DNA from: Mycobacterium sp. E3251
Lineage (GTDB): Bacteria > Actinomycetota > Actinomycetes > Mycobacteriales > Mycobacteriaceae
DNA: 64,000 nucleotides
Direction: 5' to 3'
Assembly (NCBI RefSeq): GCF_001666835.1
Contig: NZ_LZJF01000015.1
Coordinates: forward strand, 1 to 64,000
The translations under genes and the position numbers were made by a program. This document shows positions 1 to 8,855 of the stretch, piece by piece. Below the pieces are notes generated by a model. The model did no database searches and was not told the DNA's origin. It was given only the letters and a program-made list of their open reading frames with translations. Each line of letters opens with the position of its first letter. Positions within the stretch are counted from its first letter, which is position 1.

Positions 1-655
1 TCAGCCGCACCGAGGTGCCGGTGGCCCTCGAGGCCGCCACGTAGGTCAGGATCCGCGCGCCGTGCTGCGCCGCGGTCCGCGCGACCGCGGTGACCAGCCG
101 GGCGTCGTCGATCAACTGACCGTCGTAGGCCAGCAGGCCGCCGTCCAGGCCGTCACGCCGAACGGTGGGCGCCATCTGCACGACGCGGTCGGGCCCGATT
201 CGGCGCGACCGGGGCAGCGTCGACGACGACGTGCCCGCGAGCATCCGCAACGCGTCGCCGGCCACGAACCCCGCACGCACCAACGCGCGCTTGCCCCGGC
301 CCATGGACGGCAGCAGCGGAACCAGTTGCGGCATCGCATGAACGAGATGAGGGGCATTGCGGCTCATCAGGATTCCGCGTTCGATGGCGCTGCGCCGGGC
401 GATCCCCACGTTGCCGGTCGCCAGGTACCGCAGGCCGCCGTGCACCAGCTTGGAACTCCAGCGGCTGGTGCCGAAGGCCAGGTCGTGCTTTTCCACCAGC
501 GCCACCCGCAATCCGCGCGACGCGGCGTCCAAAGCGATGCCGGCGCCGGTGATGCCGCCGCCGATCACGATGACGTCCAGCGGTTCGCCGTCGGCCAGTG
601 CCGTCAGGTCGGCCGTGCGGCGGGCGGCGTTGAGCGCGGTGGGGTCGGGTATCAC
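1..655 (-). CDS. glpD1: Glycerol-3-phosphate dehydrogenase, N-terminal part
   Basis: First 218 residues of an FAD-dependent glycerol-3-phosphate dehydrogenase, which oxidises glycerol 3-phosphate to dihydroxyacetone phosphate at the membrane; the C-terminus lies beyond position 1. The dinucleotide-binding motif GGGITGAG is at residues 32-39, followed by DAASRGL and the WSSKLVHGGLRYL block typical of GlpD. I chose GTG at 655 because it overlaps the TGA of the upstream TetR gene by four bases, which suggests coupled translation. The order GlpD, TetR, flavoprotein, lipid kinase is the one I recall for M. tuberculosis Rv2249c-Rv2252, hence the symbol; the glpD1/glpD2 distinction rests on that synteny. 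Confidence 0.88.
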   Translation of the reverse strand, partial: MIPDPTALNAARRTADLTALADGEPLDVIVIGGGITGAGIALDAASRGLRVALVEKHDLAFGTSRWSSKLVHGGLRYLATGNVGIARRSAIERGILMSRNAPHLVHAMPQLVPLLPSMGRGKRALVRAGFVAGDALRMLAGTSSSTLPRSRRIGPDRVVQMAPTVRRDGLDGGLLAYDGQLIDDARLVTAVARTAAQHGARILTYVAASRATGTSVRL

Positions 656-1227
656 GACAGGTACCCGTTCAGCGAGTAGGCGAGTTCGCCGGCCAGCGTT
701 TCGGCGTCCAGGAGCGGTTCGACGATCTGCGCCGACTGAATGGTCGACTGGGCGATCAGCAACACCATGGTCGCCATTTGGACCGGGTCACCGGCGCGCA
801 CGCTGCCGTTGCGCTGGGCGACTCGCAGCCGGGCGGCGAGGGCGTCGATCAGCATGTGCTGACTGGTCCCGAGGCGCTCGGTGATGTAGATCGGCGCGAG
901 CTCGGAATGCAGCACGGACATCACGAGCCGGTCCTGGCGCAACAGGTTGGCCACCGTAACGATCTGTCGCACAAGCGATTCCCGGTCGTCACCGAGCAGG
1001 GGCGCGTCCCGCATCACCTCCGTGACGTGCCGGGTCAACAGCGCCGCCACGATCGATTGGGTGTCCGGCCAACGCCGGTACACGGTCGGCCTGCTGACGC
1101 CCGCCCGCCGGGCGATCTCGGCCAGGGTCACACGGTCTACCCCGAAATCGACCACACAGCTGGCCGCCGCCGCGAGGATGCGCTCTCCCGTGTCCACCGG
1201 CGCTTGAGCGTTACTGATTGACAGCAT
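652..1227 (-). CDS. TetR-family regulator (Rv2250c-like)
   Basis: A 191-residue TetR-type repressor. The N-terminal helix-turn-helix is clear (VTLAEIARRAGVSRPTVYRRW, about residues 33-53), followed by a variable ligand-binding helical domain. It overlaps the start of the glpD gene downstream and is divergent from the flavoprotein gene, 17 bases separating the two start codons. An imperfect inverted repeat covers both starts, so autoregulation and control of the divergent gene are likely. The ligand is unknown; the context suggests glycerolipid or ether-lipid metabolism. Confidence 0.88.
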   Translation of the reverse strand: MLSISNAQAPVDTGERILAAAASCVVDFGVDRVTLAEIARRAGVSRPTVYRRWPDTQSIVAALLTRHVTEVMRDAPLLGDDRESLVRQIVTVANLLRQDRLVMSVLHSELAPIYITERLGTSQHMLIDALAARLRVAQRNGSVRAGDPVQMATMVLLIAQSTIQSAQIVEPLLDAETLAGELAYSLNGYLS

Positions 1228-1244
1228 GTGTAATACTGTAACGC
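1208..1244. promoter_or_regulatory. Candidate TetR operator between divergent genes
   Basis: Inverted repeat with arms GCGTTAC (1208-1214) and GTAACGC (1238-1244). The similarity extends inward to about 10 of 14 positions per arm. It covers the start codon of the TetR gene and ends at the base before the ATG of the flavoprotein gene, so a bound dimer would block both genes. Confidence 0.5.
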
Positions 1245-2855
1245 ATGACGCAACCCGAGCGCCTCCTGCCCCCGATGAAATGGAACGCGTGGGGAGATCC
1301 CGCGGCGGCCAAGCCGCTCTCCGAGGGGATCAGGGCGCTGCTGAAACAGGCTGTGGGCGTGCAGGATTCCGCCGCTGCCGAACTCGAACTCGATCAGGTG
1401 CGCGTGCGCCCGTCGGCGTTGTCGCAGGCGCATCGCGACGCGCTGGCCGAGCTCGTCGGAGCCGCATATTGCCGTACCGACGACCGGGATCGGCTGCTGC
1501 ACGCCGGCGGCAAGTCCACGATCGACCTGCTGCGCCGCAAGGACGCGGGCGTGCAGGACGCGCCCGACGCCATCCTGCTGCCGGGTGACGAGGATGCCGT
1601 CGCCACGATCCTGCGCTACTGCTCCCACCACCGCATCGCCGTCGTTCCTTTCGGCGGCGGCACCAGCGTGGTCGGCGGTTTGGATCCCATTCGCGGTGAG
1701 TTCCCAGCCGTGGTGTCCCTCGACCTGCGCCGCCTCGATCGGCTGATCTCCCTCGACGAAGTGTCCGGCCAGGCCGTTTTCGAAGCCGGCGTCACCGGTC
1801 CGGACGCGGAGCGTTTGCTTGGCGCCCAAGGCTTTTCGCTCGGGCATTTTCCGCAGAGCTTCGAATACGCGACCATCGGCGGTTTCGCCGCGACCCGCTC
1901 GTCCGGGCAGGACTCGGCGGGCTACGGCCGGTTCAACGACATGGTGCGCGGCCTGCGCGTCGTGACCCCGGTGGGCACCATGGACCTGGGCCGCGCCCCC
2001 GAGTCCGCCGCCGGCCCCGACCTGCGCCAGCTGATGATCGGCTCCGAGGGCGCCTTCGGCGTCATCACCCAGGTGCGGCTGCGCGTGCACCGCGCCCCGG
2101 AGGCCGTTCGCCACGAAGCGTGGTCGTTCCCCGATTTCGAGACCGGGGCCGCCGCCGTGCGCGCCGTCACCCAGACTGCCACCGGCCCCACCGTCATCCG
2201 GCTTTCCGACGAGGCCGAGACGGGAGTCAACCTGGCCACCACCGAGTCGATCGGCGAAAGTCAGATCACCGGCGGCTGCCTGGCGATCACGGTGTTCGAG
2301 GGCACCGAGGAGCACGTCGAGAGCCGGCACGCCGAAACCAGCGCCCTGCTGGCGGCGCACGGCGCAACGTCGCTGGGCGCAGCGCCGGCGCGGGCGTGGG
2401 AACACGGCCGGTACGGCGCGCCGTATCTGCGCGATTCGCTGCTCTCGGCGGGCGCGCTCTGCGAGACGCTGGAGACCGCCACCGACTGGTCCAATATTTC
2501 CGCGCTCAAAGCCGCTGTAACGCAAGCCCTCACCGAGGCGCTGGCCGAGACCGGCACACCGGCGCTGGTGATGTGCCACATCTCGCACGTCTACCCCACC
2601 GGTGCTTCGTTGTACTTCACCGTCGTCGCCGGCCAGCGCGGCAACCCGATCGAACAATGGAAGGCCGCGAAAAGGGCGGCGTGCGACGCGATCATGGCCA
2701 CCGGCGGCACGATCACCCACCACCACGCGGTCGGCGCCGACCACCGGCCCTGGATGGCCGACGAGGTTGGCGAGCTGGGGGTGCAAGTCTTACGCGCGGT
2801 CAAGGCGACCCTGGACCCGGCCGGAATCCTCAACCCCGGCAAGCTGATTCCATGA
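1245..2855 (+). CDS. FAD-binding flavoprotein, alkyl-DHAP synthase-like (Rv2251-like)
   Basis: A 536-residue FAD-linked oxidase of the vanillyl-alcohol oxidase/alkyldihydroxyacetonephosphate synthase superfamily. The PP-loop VVPFGGGTSVVGGL near residue 130 and the C-terminal signature DPAGILNPGKL are present. THHHAVG near residue 495 matches the HHH motif of alkyl-DHAP synthases, so an ether-lipid-type reaction on a dihydroxyacetone phosphate ester is plausible, though a lactate or glycolate-type substrate is not excluded. It is divergent from the TetR gene and its stop overlaps the start of the lipid kinase gene (ATGA). The pairing with GlpD and a lipid kinase supports a role in glycerolipid metabolism. 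Confidence 0.88.
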   Translation: MTQPERLLPPMKWNAWGDPAAAKPLSEGIRALLKQAVGVQDSAAAELELDQVRVRPSALSQAHRDALAELVGAAYCRTDDRDRLLHAGGKSTIDLLRRKDAGVQDAPDAILLPGDEDAVATILRYCSHHRIAVVPFGGGTSVVGGLDPIRGEFPAVVSLDLRRLDRLISLDEVSGQAVFEAGVTGPDAERLLGAQGFSLGHFPQSFEYATIGGFAATRSSGQDSAGYGRFNDMVRGLRVVTPVGTMDLGRAPESAAGPDLRQLMIGSEGAFGVITQVRLRVHRAPEAVRHEAWSFPDFETGAAAVRAVTQTATGPTVIRLSDEAETGVNLATTESIGESQITGGCLAITVFEGTEEHVESRHAETSALLAAHGATSLGAAPARAWEHGRYGAPYLRDSLLSAGALCETLETATDWSNISALKAAVTQALTEALAETGTPALVMCHISHVYPTGASLYFTVVAGQRGNPIEQWKAAKRAACDAIMATGGTITHHHAVGADHRPWMADEVGELGVQVLRAVKATLDPAGILNPGKLIP

Positions 2856-3769
2856 ACCGGCGCGAGGTCGCGAAAGTGATCGCGCTGACCAATCCCGTCT
2901 CGGGGCACGGCGCCGCGATCCGGGCGGCGGAGCGGGCGATCGCGCGGCTGCACCACCACGGCGTCGAGGTCGTCGAGATCATCGGCGACGACGCGCAAGA
3001 CGCGCGCTACCTGGTGAGCGCGGCACTGGAAAAGGGCGCCGACGCGGTGATGGTGACCGGCGGCGACGGCGTCGTCTCCAACGCGCTGCAAGTGCTCGCG
3101 GGCACCGACATCCCTATCGGCATCGTGGCGGCGGGAACGGGTAACGACCACGCTCGCGAATTCGGGCTCCCCACAAAGGATCCGGAAGCAGCCGCGGACA
3201 TCATCGTCGACGGCTGCACGGAAACCATCGACCTGGGCCGGATCCGCGGCGAAAGCGGCGTCGACAAGTGGTTCGGCACCGTGGCGGCCACCGGATTCGA
3301 CTCCCTGGTGACCGACCGGGCCAACCGGATGACCTGGCCGGACGGGCGGTTGCGGTACTACCTCGCGATGCTCGCCGAGCTATCGCAGTTGCGGCTGTTG
3401 CCGTTTCGCATGGTGCTGGACGGGACGCGAGAGATCGACGCCGACATGACGCTGGCCGCCTTCGGCAACACCCGCAGCTATGGCGGGGGCATGCTGATCT
3501 GTCCCCACGCCGATCACACCGACGGCCTGCTCGACATCACCATGGTGCACTCCGCGTCGCGGACGAAGCTGGTCCGCCTGTTCCCCACCGTGATGAAAGG
3601 CACCCACGTCAATCTCTCGGAGGTGAGCACGACGCGGGCCAAGTCCGTGCACATCGAGTGCCCGGGCATCAACGTCTACGCCGACGGCGACTTCGCCTGC
3701 CCGCTGCCCGCGGAGATCAGCGCGGTTCCGGGCGCGCTACAGGTTTTACGCCGAGCCGACGACCAATAG
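2852..3769 (+). CDS. dagK: Diacylglycerol kinase-family lipid kinase (Rv2252-like)
   Basis: A 305-residue lipid kinase of the DAGK catalytic domain family, which phosphorylates diacylglycerol using ATP; the M. tuberculosis counterpart Rv2252 is linked to phosphatidylinositol mannoside synthesis. The nucleotide-binding GGDG (about residues 69-72) and the AAGTGNDHA motif (about residues 91-99) are present. The C-terminal half carries the usual beta-sandwich with a GMLICPHADHTDGLLDI block. The ATG at 2852 overlaps the TGA of the flavoprotein gene by four bases, so the two are translationally coupled. Longer in-frame starts upstream would lie inside the flavoprotein gene and are rejected. Confidence 0.9.
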   Translation: MNRREVAKVIALTNPVSGHGAAIRAAERAIARLHHHGVEVVEIIGDDAQDARYLVSAALEKGADAVMVTGGDGVVSNALQVLAGTDIPIGIVAAGTGNDHAREFGLPTKDPEAAADIIVDGCTETIDLGRIRGESGVDKWFGTVAATGFDSLVTDRANRMTWPDGRLRYYLAMLAELSQLRLLPFRMVLDGTREIDADMTLAAFGNTRSYGGGMLICPHADHTDGLLDITMVHSASRTKLVRLFPTVMKGTHVNLSEVSTTRAKSVHIECPGINVYADGDFACPLPAEISAVPGALQVLRRADDQ

Positions 3770-3778
3770 CAGCTCGCG

Positions 3779-3808
3779 GAATTTGATATCGCCCGCGATA
3801 TCAAATTC
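3779..3808. repeat. GATATC palindromic hairpin, copy 1
   Basis: Perfect inverted repeat: 14-base arms GAATTTGATATCGC and GCGATATCAAATTC around a 2-base loop. It sits between two convergent genes, so it could act as a bidirectional terminator, although there is no T-tract. The same core recurs at 8220-8249 and 17691-17716. Confidence 0.85.
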
Positions 3809-3835
3809 GGCGGTCGCTCAATGGTCTCCGGAGAG

Positions 3836-4348
3836 CTAGCCGACTCCCCGGCTGAGCCAGGTCACCTCGCCGACCTCGCCGCCGTCGCGGTACGCCTCGA
3901 GGGCGTCGTCCCAAGCCGTTCCCAGGACCGTGTCCAGCTCGGCGGCCAGGGTGTCGGCGCCCTGCGCCATCAGCGCCCGCAGCCGCATCTCCCCGACCAT
4001 GACGTCGCCGTTGGCGCTCATCGCCCCGCTCCACAGGCCGAGCTGCGGGGTGTGGCTGAACCGCTGGCCGTCCACTCCGGGGCTGGGGTCCTCGGTGACC
4101 TCGAACCGCAGCACGGACCAGGAGCGCAGGGCATTGGCCAGCCTGGCGCCGGTGCCGACCGGTCCGACCCAGTTGGTGACTGCGCGCAGTTGTCCGGGCA
4201 TGGCCGGCTGCGGCGTCCACGTGAGGTTCGCCTTCGCCCCAAGGGTCGACGACAACGCCCACTCGACATGCGGGCATACCGCTGCCGGCGAGGCGTGCAC
4301 GTACACCACGCCCGTGGTGACGTCGGCGAATTGATTCGACGCACGCAT
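3836..4348 (-). CDS. DUF3145 family protein (Rv2256c-like)
   Basis: A 170-residue cytoplasmic protein with no signal peptide or membrane segment, matching the actinobacterial DUF3145 family from memory (blocks VVYVHASPAAVCPHVEWAL near the N-terminus and WSGAMSANGDVMVGEMRLRA in the middle). Function is unknown. I chose the ATG at 4348 because AAGGAG lies just upstream at a good distance; an in-frame ATG at 4387 would place that ribosome site inside the gene. It is convergent with the lipid kinase gene, with the palindromic hairpin between. Confidence 0.82.
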   Translation of the reverse strand: MRASNQFADVTTGVVYVHASPAAVCPHVEWALSSTLGAKANLTWTPQPAMPGQLRAVTNWVGPVGTGARLANALRSWSVLRFEVTEDPSPGVDGQRFSHTPQLGLWSGAMSANGDVMVGEMRLRALMAQGADTLAAELDTVLGTAWDDALEAYRDGGEVGEVTWLSRGVG

Positions 4349-4488
4349 ATCCTGCTCCTTCGGTTCCGCGAGGGACGTCTTCCCCAACGACCTGGCGGAC
4401 CTACAAGCAGGATCTGCTAACTATTTTGTGTGTCGTGCGTGTCTATTGTGCCTTGTGATACCCGTGTTGCGCTAGTGTGCATTTTCCA

Positions 4489-5316
4489 TCAGCCGAATTC
4501 GGCTATCACGGCATCGGAAATCGCCGGCCAGGGCCGCAGCGCCCACTCCCCGAAATCGCGGTTGGTAAGGGCCACCAGCGCCAGGTCACGTTCGGGATCT
4601 GCCCAGATGAAACCGCCCGACTGGCCGAAATGGCCGTACGTTCGCGGCGAGTTGCGGGCGCCGGTCCAGTGCGGCGATTTGGCGTCCCTGATCTCGAAAC
4701 CCAGCCCCCAGTCGTTGGGCCGCTGCACGCCGTAGCCGGGCAACACACCGTCCAGACCGGGAAATTGCACCGTGGTCGCCTCGGCGTGCAGTTCGGCCGA
4801 CACGGTGGACGGGCGCAGCAGGTCGACGGCGAAAGCCGCCAGGTCCGCCACCGTCGACGTGGCCCCGAATCCCGCGGCCGGCGCGCCGCCGTCCAGCCGG
4901 GTGGCGGCCATGCCCAGCGGTTCGCAGACCGCTTCGGCCAGGTAGCGGCCGAACTCGATGCCGGATTCGCGCTCGACGACCTGGGCCAGCACGGTGAAGC
5001 CGTGGTTGGAGTAGATGCGCCGCGCTCCCGGGGCGGCCAGCACGTGATCGTTGTGCAGGGCCAGGCCTGACGCGTGCGCCAGCAGGTGGCGGATCGTGGC
5101 GCCCGGCGGGCCGGCGGCGGTGTCCAGGTCGACGACACCCTCTTCGACGGCCACGTGCACGGCGCGGGCCACCAGCGGCTTGGTCACCGAGGCCAGCTCG
5201 AACACCCGCTCGGTATCCCCGTGGGCGGCCAGCACCCCATCGGGTCCGATCACCGCCGCGGCGGCGGCCTCGACCGGCCAATCGGCTACGGCCTCAAGGG
5301 CGTCGTGGCCGCGCAT
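4489..5316 (-). CDS. Beta-lactamase-family serine hydrolase (Rv2257c-like)
   Basis: A 275-residue protein of the class C beta-lactamase/penicillin-binding superfamily. The SxxK nucleophile motif is SVTK at residues 43-46, the second motif is YSN near residue 101, and the HFGQSGG triad motif lies near the C-terminus. There is no signal peptide, so it is probably a cytoplasmic esterase or peptidase rather than an antibiotic-resistance enzyme. The start overlaps the methyltransferase stop (TGATG). A GTG three bases upstream, with a 4-base overlap, is an equally good start. Confidence 0.87.
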   Translation of the reverse strand: MRGHDALEAVADWPVEAAAAAVIGPDGVLAAHGDTERVFELASVTKPLVARAVHVAVEEGVVDLDTAAGPPGATIRHLLAHASGLALHNDHVLAAPGARRIYSNHGFTVLAQVVERESGIEFGRYLAEAVCEPLGMAATRLDGGAPAAGFGATSTVADLAAFAVDLLRPSTVSAELHAEATTVQFPGLDGVLPGYGVQRPNDWGLGFEIRDAKSPHWTGARNSPRTYGHFGQSGGFIWADPERDLALVALTNRDFGEWALRPWPAISDAVIAEFG

Positions 5317-6374
5317 CACTTCCGAGCGATGTAGTAGTTGTTGATCGGGTCCGACTCGATCTCGGCCACCCGGACGTCGTCGAACCCGGCCTCGCCGAGC
5401 ATCGCGGTGGCCAGCTGTGTCCCCCAGGCGGTGCCCAGCCCCGCGCCGTCCAGCGCCAGCGACACAGTCATGCAGTGCATCAGCGACGTGGTGTACAGGT
5501 AGGTGCTCATCGGGATGCCGACGTTGTCCTCGAGCCGGCTCGACGCCTTGATGTCGGCCATCAGCAGCACGCCGCCGGGCCGCAGGGCGCGGTGGATGTT
5601 CTCCAGCACCCGCGCCGGGTGGGCCTGGTCGTGGATGGCGTCGAACACCGTGATGACGTCGTAGGCGTCCCGCCTGTCCAGCTCCGCCAGGTTGTGGCTC
5701 TCGAAGGTCGCGTTCGCCAAGCCGAGGTCAGTCGCCTCGCGGGCGCCGACGGCGATCGCCTCGTCGGAGAAGTCGATGCCGGTGAAGCGGCTGGCCGGGA
5801 ACGCCCGCGCCATCACGTTGACCGCATGCCCGCTGCCGCAGCCGAAGTCCGCCACGTCGGCGCCCGAGCGCAGGCGCTCGACGAGGCCGTCGACCAGCGG
5901 CAGCACCACATCGACCAACGCGTTGTCGTAGACCACGCCGCTCTGCTCGGCCATCAGCGCGTGGAACCGGGGGAACTCGCTGTAGTGCAGGCCGCCGCCC
6001 TCGCGGAAGCAATCGATGATCTTCTGTTCGACTTCGGCGAGCTGCGGGACGAACAGGGCCACCAGGGCCAGGTTGTCCGGCCCGGCGGCACGGGTCAGCA
6101 CGCCGGCGCGGTGCGCGGGCAGCGAGTAGGTGGCGGAGTCGGGGTCGTAGTCGACGACGCGCCCGGTCGTCATGCCCGCCAGCCACTCGCGCACGTAGCG
6201 CTCGTTGAGACCGGCCGCTTCGGCGATCTGCGCGCTGGTTGCTGCGGCCAGCCCCGCCATCGTGTCAAGCAGCCCGGTCTGGTGCCCGATGCTCAGCAAC
6301 AGCGTCAGGCTGGCGCCGTCGATGGCCGCGGCGATTCGTCCGGCGAATTCCTCACCTGTCTCGGCTGCCGTCAT
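5316..6374 (-). CDS. SAM-dependent methyltransferase (Rv2258c-like)
   Basis: A 352-residue methyltransferase: an N-terminal winged-helix or dimerisation region ([19 protein letters not shown]), then a Rossmann fold with motif [17 protein letters not shown] near residue 175 and the acidic ribose-binding block GIDFSDEA. The layout resembles O- or N-methyltransferases that carry a helix-turn-helix-like N-terminus, which is why such proteins are sometimes annotated as regulators. I chose the ATG at 6374, 32 bases from the divergent mscR start; a longer frame to 6437 would run into mscR. It is coupled to the serine hydrolase gene downstream. Confidence 0.85.
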   Translation of the reverse strand: MTAAETGEEFAGRIAAAIDGASLTLLLSIGHQTGLLDTMAGLAAATSAQIAEAAGLNERYVREWLAGMTTGRVVDYDPDSATYSLPAHRAGVLTRAAGPDNLALVALFVPQLAEVEQKIIDCFREGGGLHYSEFPRFHALMAEQSGVVYDNALVDVVLPLVDGLVERLRSGADVADFGCGSGHAVNVMARAFPASRFTGIDFSDEAIAVGAREATDLGLANATFESHNLAELDRRDAYDVITVFDAIHDQAHPARVLENIHRALRPGGVLLMADIKASSRLEDNVGIPMSTYLYTTSLMHCMTVSLALDGAGLGTAWGTQLATAMLGEAGFDDVRVAEIESDPINNYYIARK

Positions 6375-6406
6375 GCTCAGCGACGGTACACCGTAGGTTG
6401 GTGGCC

Positions 6407-7492
6407 ATGAGTCAGACAGTGCGCGGCGTGATTTCACGAAAAAAGGGCGAGCCCGTCGAGCTGGTGGACATCGTCGTCCCGGACCCCGGACCGGGCGAGG
6501 CCCTGGTGGACATCATCGCCTGCGGGGTGTGCCACACCGACCTGACTTACCGCGAGGGCGGCATCAACGACGAATACCCCTTCCTGCTCGGCCACGAGGC
6601 CGCCGGCCGGGTCGAGGCGGTCGGTCCCGGCGTGACCGCGGTCGAGCCCGGTGACTTCGTCATCCTGAACTGGCGCGCGGTCTGCGGTCAGTGCCGCGCC
6701 TGCAAGCGCGGCCGCCCGCACCTGTGCTTCGACACCTTCAACGCCGCGCAGAAGATGACGCTGACCGACGGCACGGAGCTGACGCCCGCACTGGGCATCG
6801 GGGCATTCGCCGACAAGACGCTGGTGCACGCCGGCCAGTGCACCAAGGTCGATCCCGCCGCCGACCCCGCCGTCGCGGGCCTGCTCGGCTGCGGGGTGAT
6901 GGCCGGCATCGGCGCGGCGATCAACACCGGCGGCGTCACCCGCGACGATACGGTCGCGGTGATCGGCTGCGGCGGCGTCGGCGATGCCGCGATCGCCGGT
7001 GCCGCGCTGGTCGGCGCCCGGCGCATCATCGCCGTCGACACCGACGACACCAAGCTGGACTGGGCCCGCAAGTTCGGCGCCACCCACACCATCAACGCCC
7101 GCCAGGCCGACGTCGTGGAGGCGATCCAGGACCTCACCGACGGGTTCGGTGTCAACGTCGCGATCGACGCCGTCGGCCGGCCCGAAACCTGGAAGCAGGC
7201 CTTCTACGCCCGCGACCTCGCGGGAACCGTTGTGCTGGTGGGTGTTCCGACGCCCGACATGAAGCTCGACATGCCGCTGATCGACTTCTTCTCGCACGGC
7301 GGGTCGCTGAAGTCGTCGTGGTACGGCGATTGCCTGCCCGAACGCGACTTTCCCACCCTGATCGACCTCTACCTGCAGGGCCGGCTGCCCCTGGAGAAGT
7401 TTGTCTCCGAGCGAATCGGGCTAGACGACGTCGAGGAGGCTTTTCACAAGATGCACGGCGGCAAGGTGTTGCGTTCGGTGGTGATGCTCTGA
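6407..7492 (+). CDS. mscR: S-nitrosomycothiol reductase / mycothiol-dependent formaldehyde dehydrogenase
   Basis: A 361-residue zinc-dependent class III-type alcohol dehydrogenase. [10 protein letters not shown] carries the catalytic-zinc cysteine, the structural zinc site is [15 protein letters not shown], and the NAD-binding loop is GCGGVGDAA. In mycobacteria this enzyme oxidises S-hydroxymethylmycothiol and reduces S-nitrosomycothiol. The metallo-hydrolase gene follows immediately: stop and start share one base (TGATG), the pairing I recall for Rv2259-Rv2260. The ATG at 6407 is divergent from the methyltransferase gene. Confidence 0.93.
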   Translation: MSQTVRGVISRKKGEPVELVDIVVPDPGPGEALVDIIACGVCHTDLTYREGGINDEYPFLLGHEAAGRVEAVGPGVTAVEPGDFVILNWRAVCGQCRACKRGRPHLCFDTFNAAQKMTLTDGTELTPALGIGAFADKTLVHAGQCTKVDPAADPAVAGLLGCGVMAGIGAAINTGGVTRDDTVAVIGCGGVGDAAIAGAALVGARRIIAVDTDDTKLDWARKFGATHTINARQADVVEAIQDLTDGFGVNVAIDAVGRPETWKQAFYARDLAGTVVLVGVPTPDMKLDMPLIDFFSHGGSLKSSWYGDCLPERDFPTLIDLYLQGRLPLEKFVSERIGLDDVEEAFHKMHGGKVLRSVVML

Positions 7493-8115
7493 TGGTCCAG
7501 ATTCAGAAGGTGGTCACCCACGGCACCTTCGAACTCGACGGCGGCAGTTGGGAAGTCGACAACAACATCTGGCTGATCGGCGACAACTCGAATGTGGTGG
7601 TCTTCGACGCCGCCCACGACGCGGCACCGATCGTCGAGGCCGTGGACGGCAGGCACGTGGTCGCGATCGTCTGCACCCACGGCCACAACGACCACGTGAC
7701 GGTCGCGCCGGAACTCGGCAAGACCCTCGACGCGCCGGTTCTCCTGCATCCCGCCGACGAAGTGCTGTGGCGAATGACCCATCCGGACAACGACTTTCGT
7801 TCGCTGGCCGATGGCGAAACGCTGAGCGTAGGAGGGACCGAGCTACGGGCGCTGCACACCCCGGGCCACTCCCCGGGTTCTGTGTGTTGGTATTCGCATG
7901 ACCTGGGCGTCGTGTTCAGCGGCGACACGCTGTTCGCCGGCGGCCCGGGCGCGACCGGCCGTTCGTATTCGGACTTTCCGACGATCCTGCAGTCCATCTC
8001 CGAGCGGCTGGGCAAGCTGCCCGGCGAGACGGTGGTGCACACCGGCCACGGCGACAGCACCACCATCGGCGACGAGATCGTCCACTACGAGGAGTGGGTG
8101 GCCCGCGGCCACTGA
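7492..8115 (+). CDS. MBL-fold hydrolase linked to mscR (Rv2260-like)
   Basis: A 207-residue metallo-beta-lactamase-fold protein of the glyoxalase II type. The metal-binding motif THGHNDH is near residue 61, further ligand blocks are HTPGHSPGS and FSGDTLF, and the C-terminal HTGHGD supplies the last histidine. Its one-base overlap with mscR points to a thioester-hydrolase-like role, for example releasing formate from S-formylmycothiol; this is inference from context. It is soluble, with no signal peptide. Confidence 0.9.
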   Translation: MVQIQKVVTHGTFELDGGSWEVDNNIWLIGDNSNVVVFDAAHDAAPIVEAVDGRHVVAIVCTHGHNDHVTVAPELGKTLDAPVLLHPADEVLWRMTHPDNDFRSLADGETLSVGGTELRALHTPGHSPGSVCWYSHDLGVVFSGDTLFAGGPGATGRSYSDFPTILQSISERLGKLPGETVVHTGHGDSTTIGDEIVHYEEWVARGH

Positions 8116-8219
8116 GCCACGCCCGGCCCGCGCGGCCCGCCCGGCCCGCGGGGCCACGCCCGGCCCGTGCCGCCACATCCGCCACACCGGCACCAGTCCC
8201 GGACCACCATGCGGTCGCC
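8116..8219. other. Low-complexity GC-rich intergenic tract
   Basis: The stretch after the MBL-fold gene is made of repeated CCCGGCCCGCG-like units (8120-8175) and then the first base of the palindromic hairpin at 8220. I see no coding signal. It lies between convergent genes and could fold strongly as RNA. Confidence 0.5.
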
Positions 8220-8249
8220 GTTTTTGATATCGCGGGTGATATCAAAAAC
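8220..8249. repeat. GATATC palindromic hairpin, copy 2
   Basis: Perfect 12-base arms GTTTTTGATATC and GATATCAAAAAC with the six-base loop GCGGGT. It lies between the convergent MBL-fold and small membrane protein genes. A and T runs flank the core, so it could terminate transcription in both directions. It shares its TTTGATATC core with copies at 3779 and 17691. Confidence 0.85.
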
Positions 8250-8282
8250 GAGAGTCACCGATTCGTTCGAGACCCGCGCCCG

Positions 8283-8855
8283 TCACGGCCGCGGCAGATT
8301 GGCCGCCACCACCGCCTGGCGGCGGGTGCGCGCCAGCCACACCCCGGACAGCGCCGAACCGGCCAGCCCCACCACGAACAGCCCGACGAACAACCACACC
8401 GCGAAGCCGGCGGAAGTCTTGTGCCCGAAGGCCAATCGCGGGTCGATATAGCCGTTCACCTGGCCGTCGGTGGTGATGTTGTAGGTGCCGCTGGCCGCGA
8501 TCCGAGCGACCCACACCCGCACGTGCGCATCGTTGTTGACCGTCGTCGTGGTCCCGATGCTTTCGGTCAACACGGGCTGCGTGACGCCGTCGGGCGGCGC
8601 GAGGGTGACCCCCAGCGGAGGCACCGGCAGTCCGCGGTCGGGGCTGCTGATGACGACGGTGTGCAGGCTGACGGTGACGTCACCGGCGGGCAGGTAGAGG
8701 GTGCCCGAGCCGGGGACGGGCACCTCCCCGTAGGCGTTGTACTTGTCCAGAAAGAACGCGTTGAGCACCAGGGCGACGATGAAGCCGCCGACCGACACGA
8801 CCATCAGCGCGACTGCGCCGGCCAGCGATATCTTGGCGAGCCGCATGCTGTTCAT
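8283..8855 (-). CDS. Small membrane protein downstream of Lnt homologue
   Basis: A 190-residue protein with an N-terminal membrane segment (residues about 8-33, ISLAGAVALMVVSVGGF...) and a second one near the C-terminus (about 150-174). About 110 residues between them form a probable extracytoplasmic beta-rich domain. I do not recognise a family. The ATG at 8855 overlaps the Lnt homologue's TGA by four bases, so it is translationally coupled to that membrane protein. An internal ATG at 8846 is an alternative start. Confidence 0.8.
   Translation of the reverse strand: MNSMRLAKISLAGAVALMVVSVGGFIVALVLNAFFLDKYNAYGEVPVPGSGTLYLPAGDVTVSLHTVVISSPDRGLPVPPLGVTLAPPDGVTQPVLTESIGTTTTVNNDAHVRVWVARIAASGTYNITTDGQVNGYIDPRLAFGHKTSAGFAVWLFVGLFVVGLAGSALSGVWLARTRRQAVVAANLPRP

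Noticed and set aside
62..679. Long plus-strand frame at the start of the window
   Set aside because: It is the mirror of the glpD reading frame on the minus strand, whose protein is clearly GlpD.
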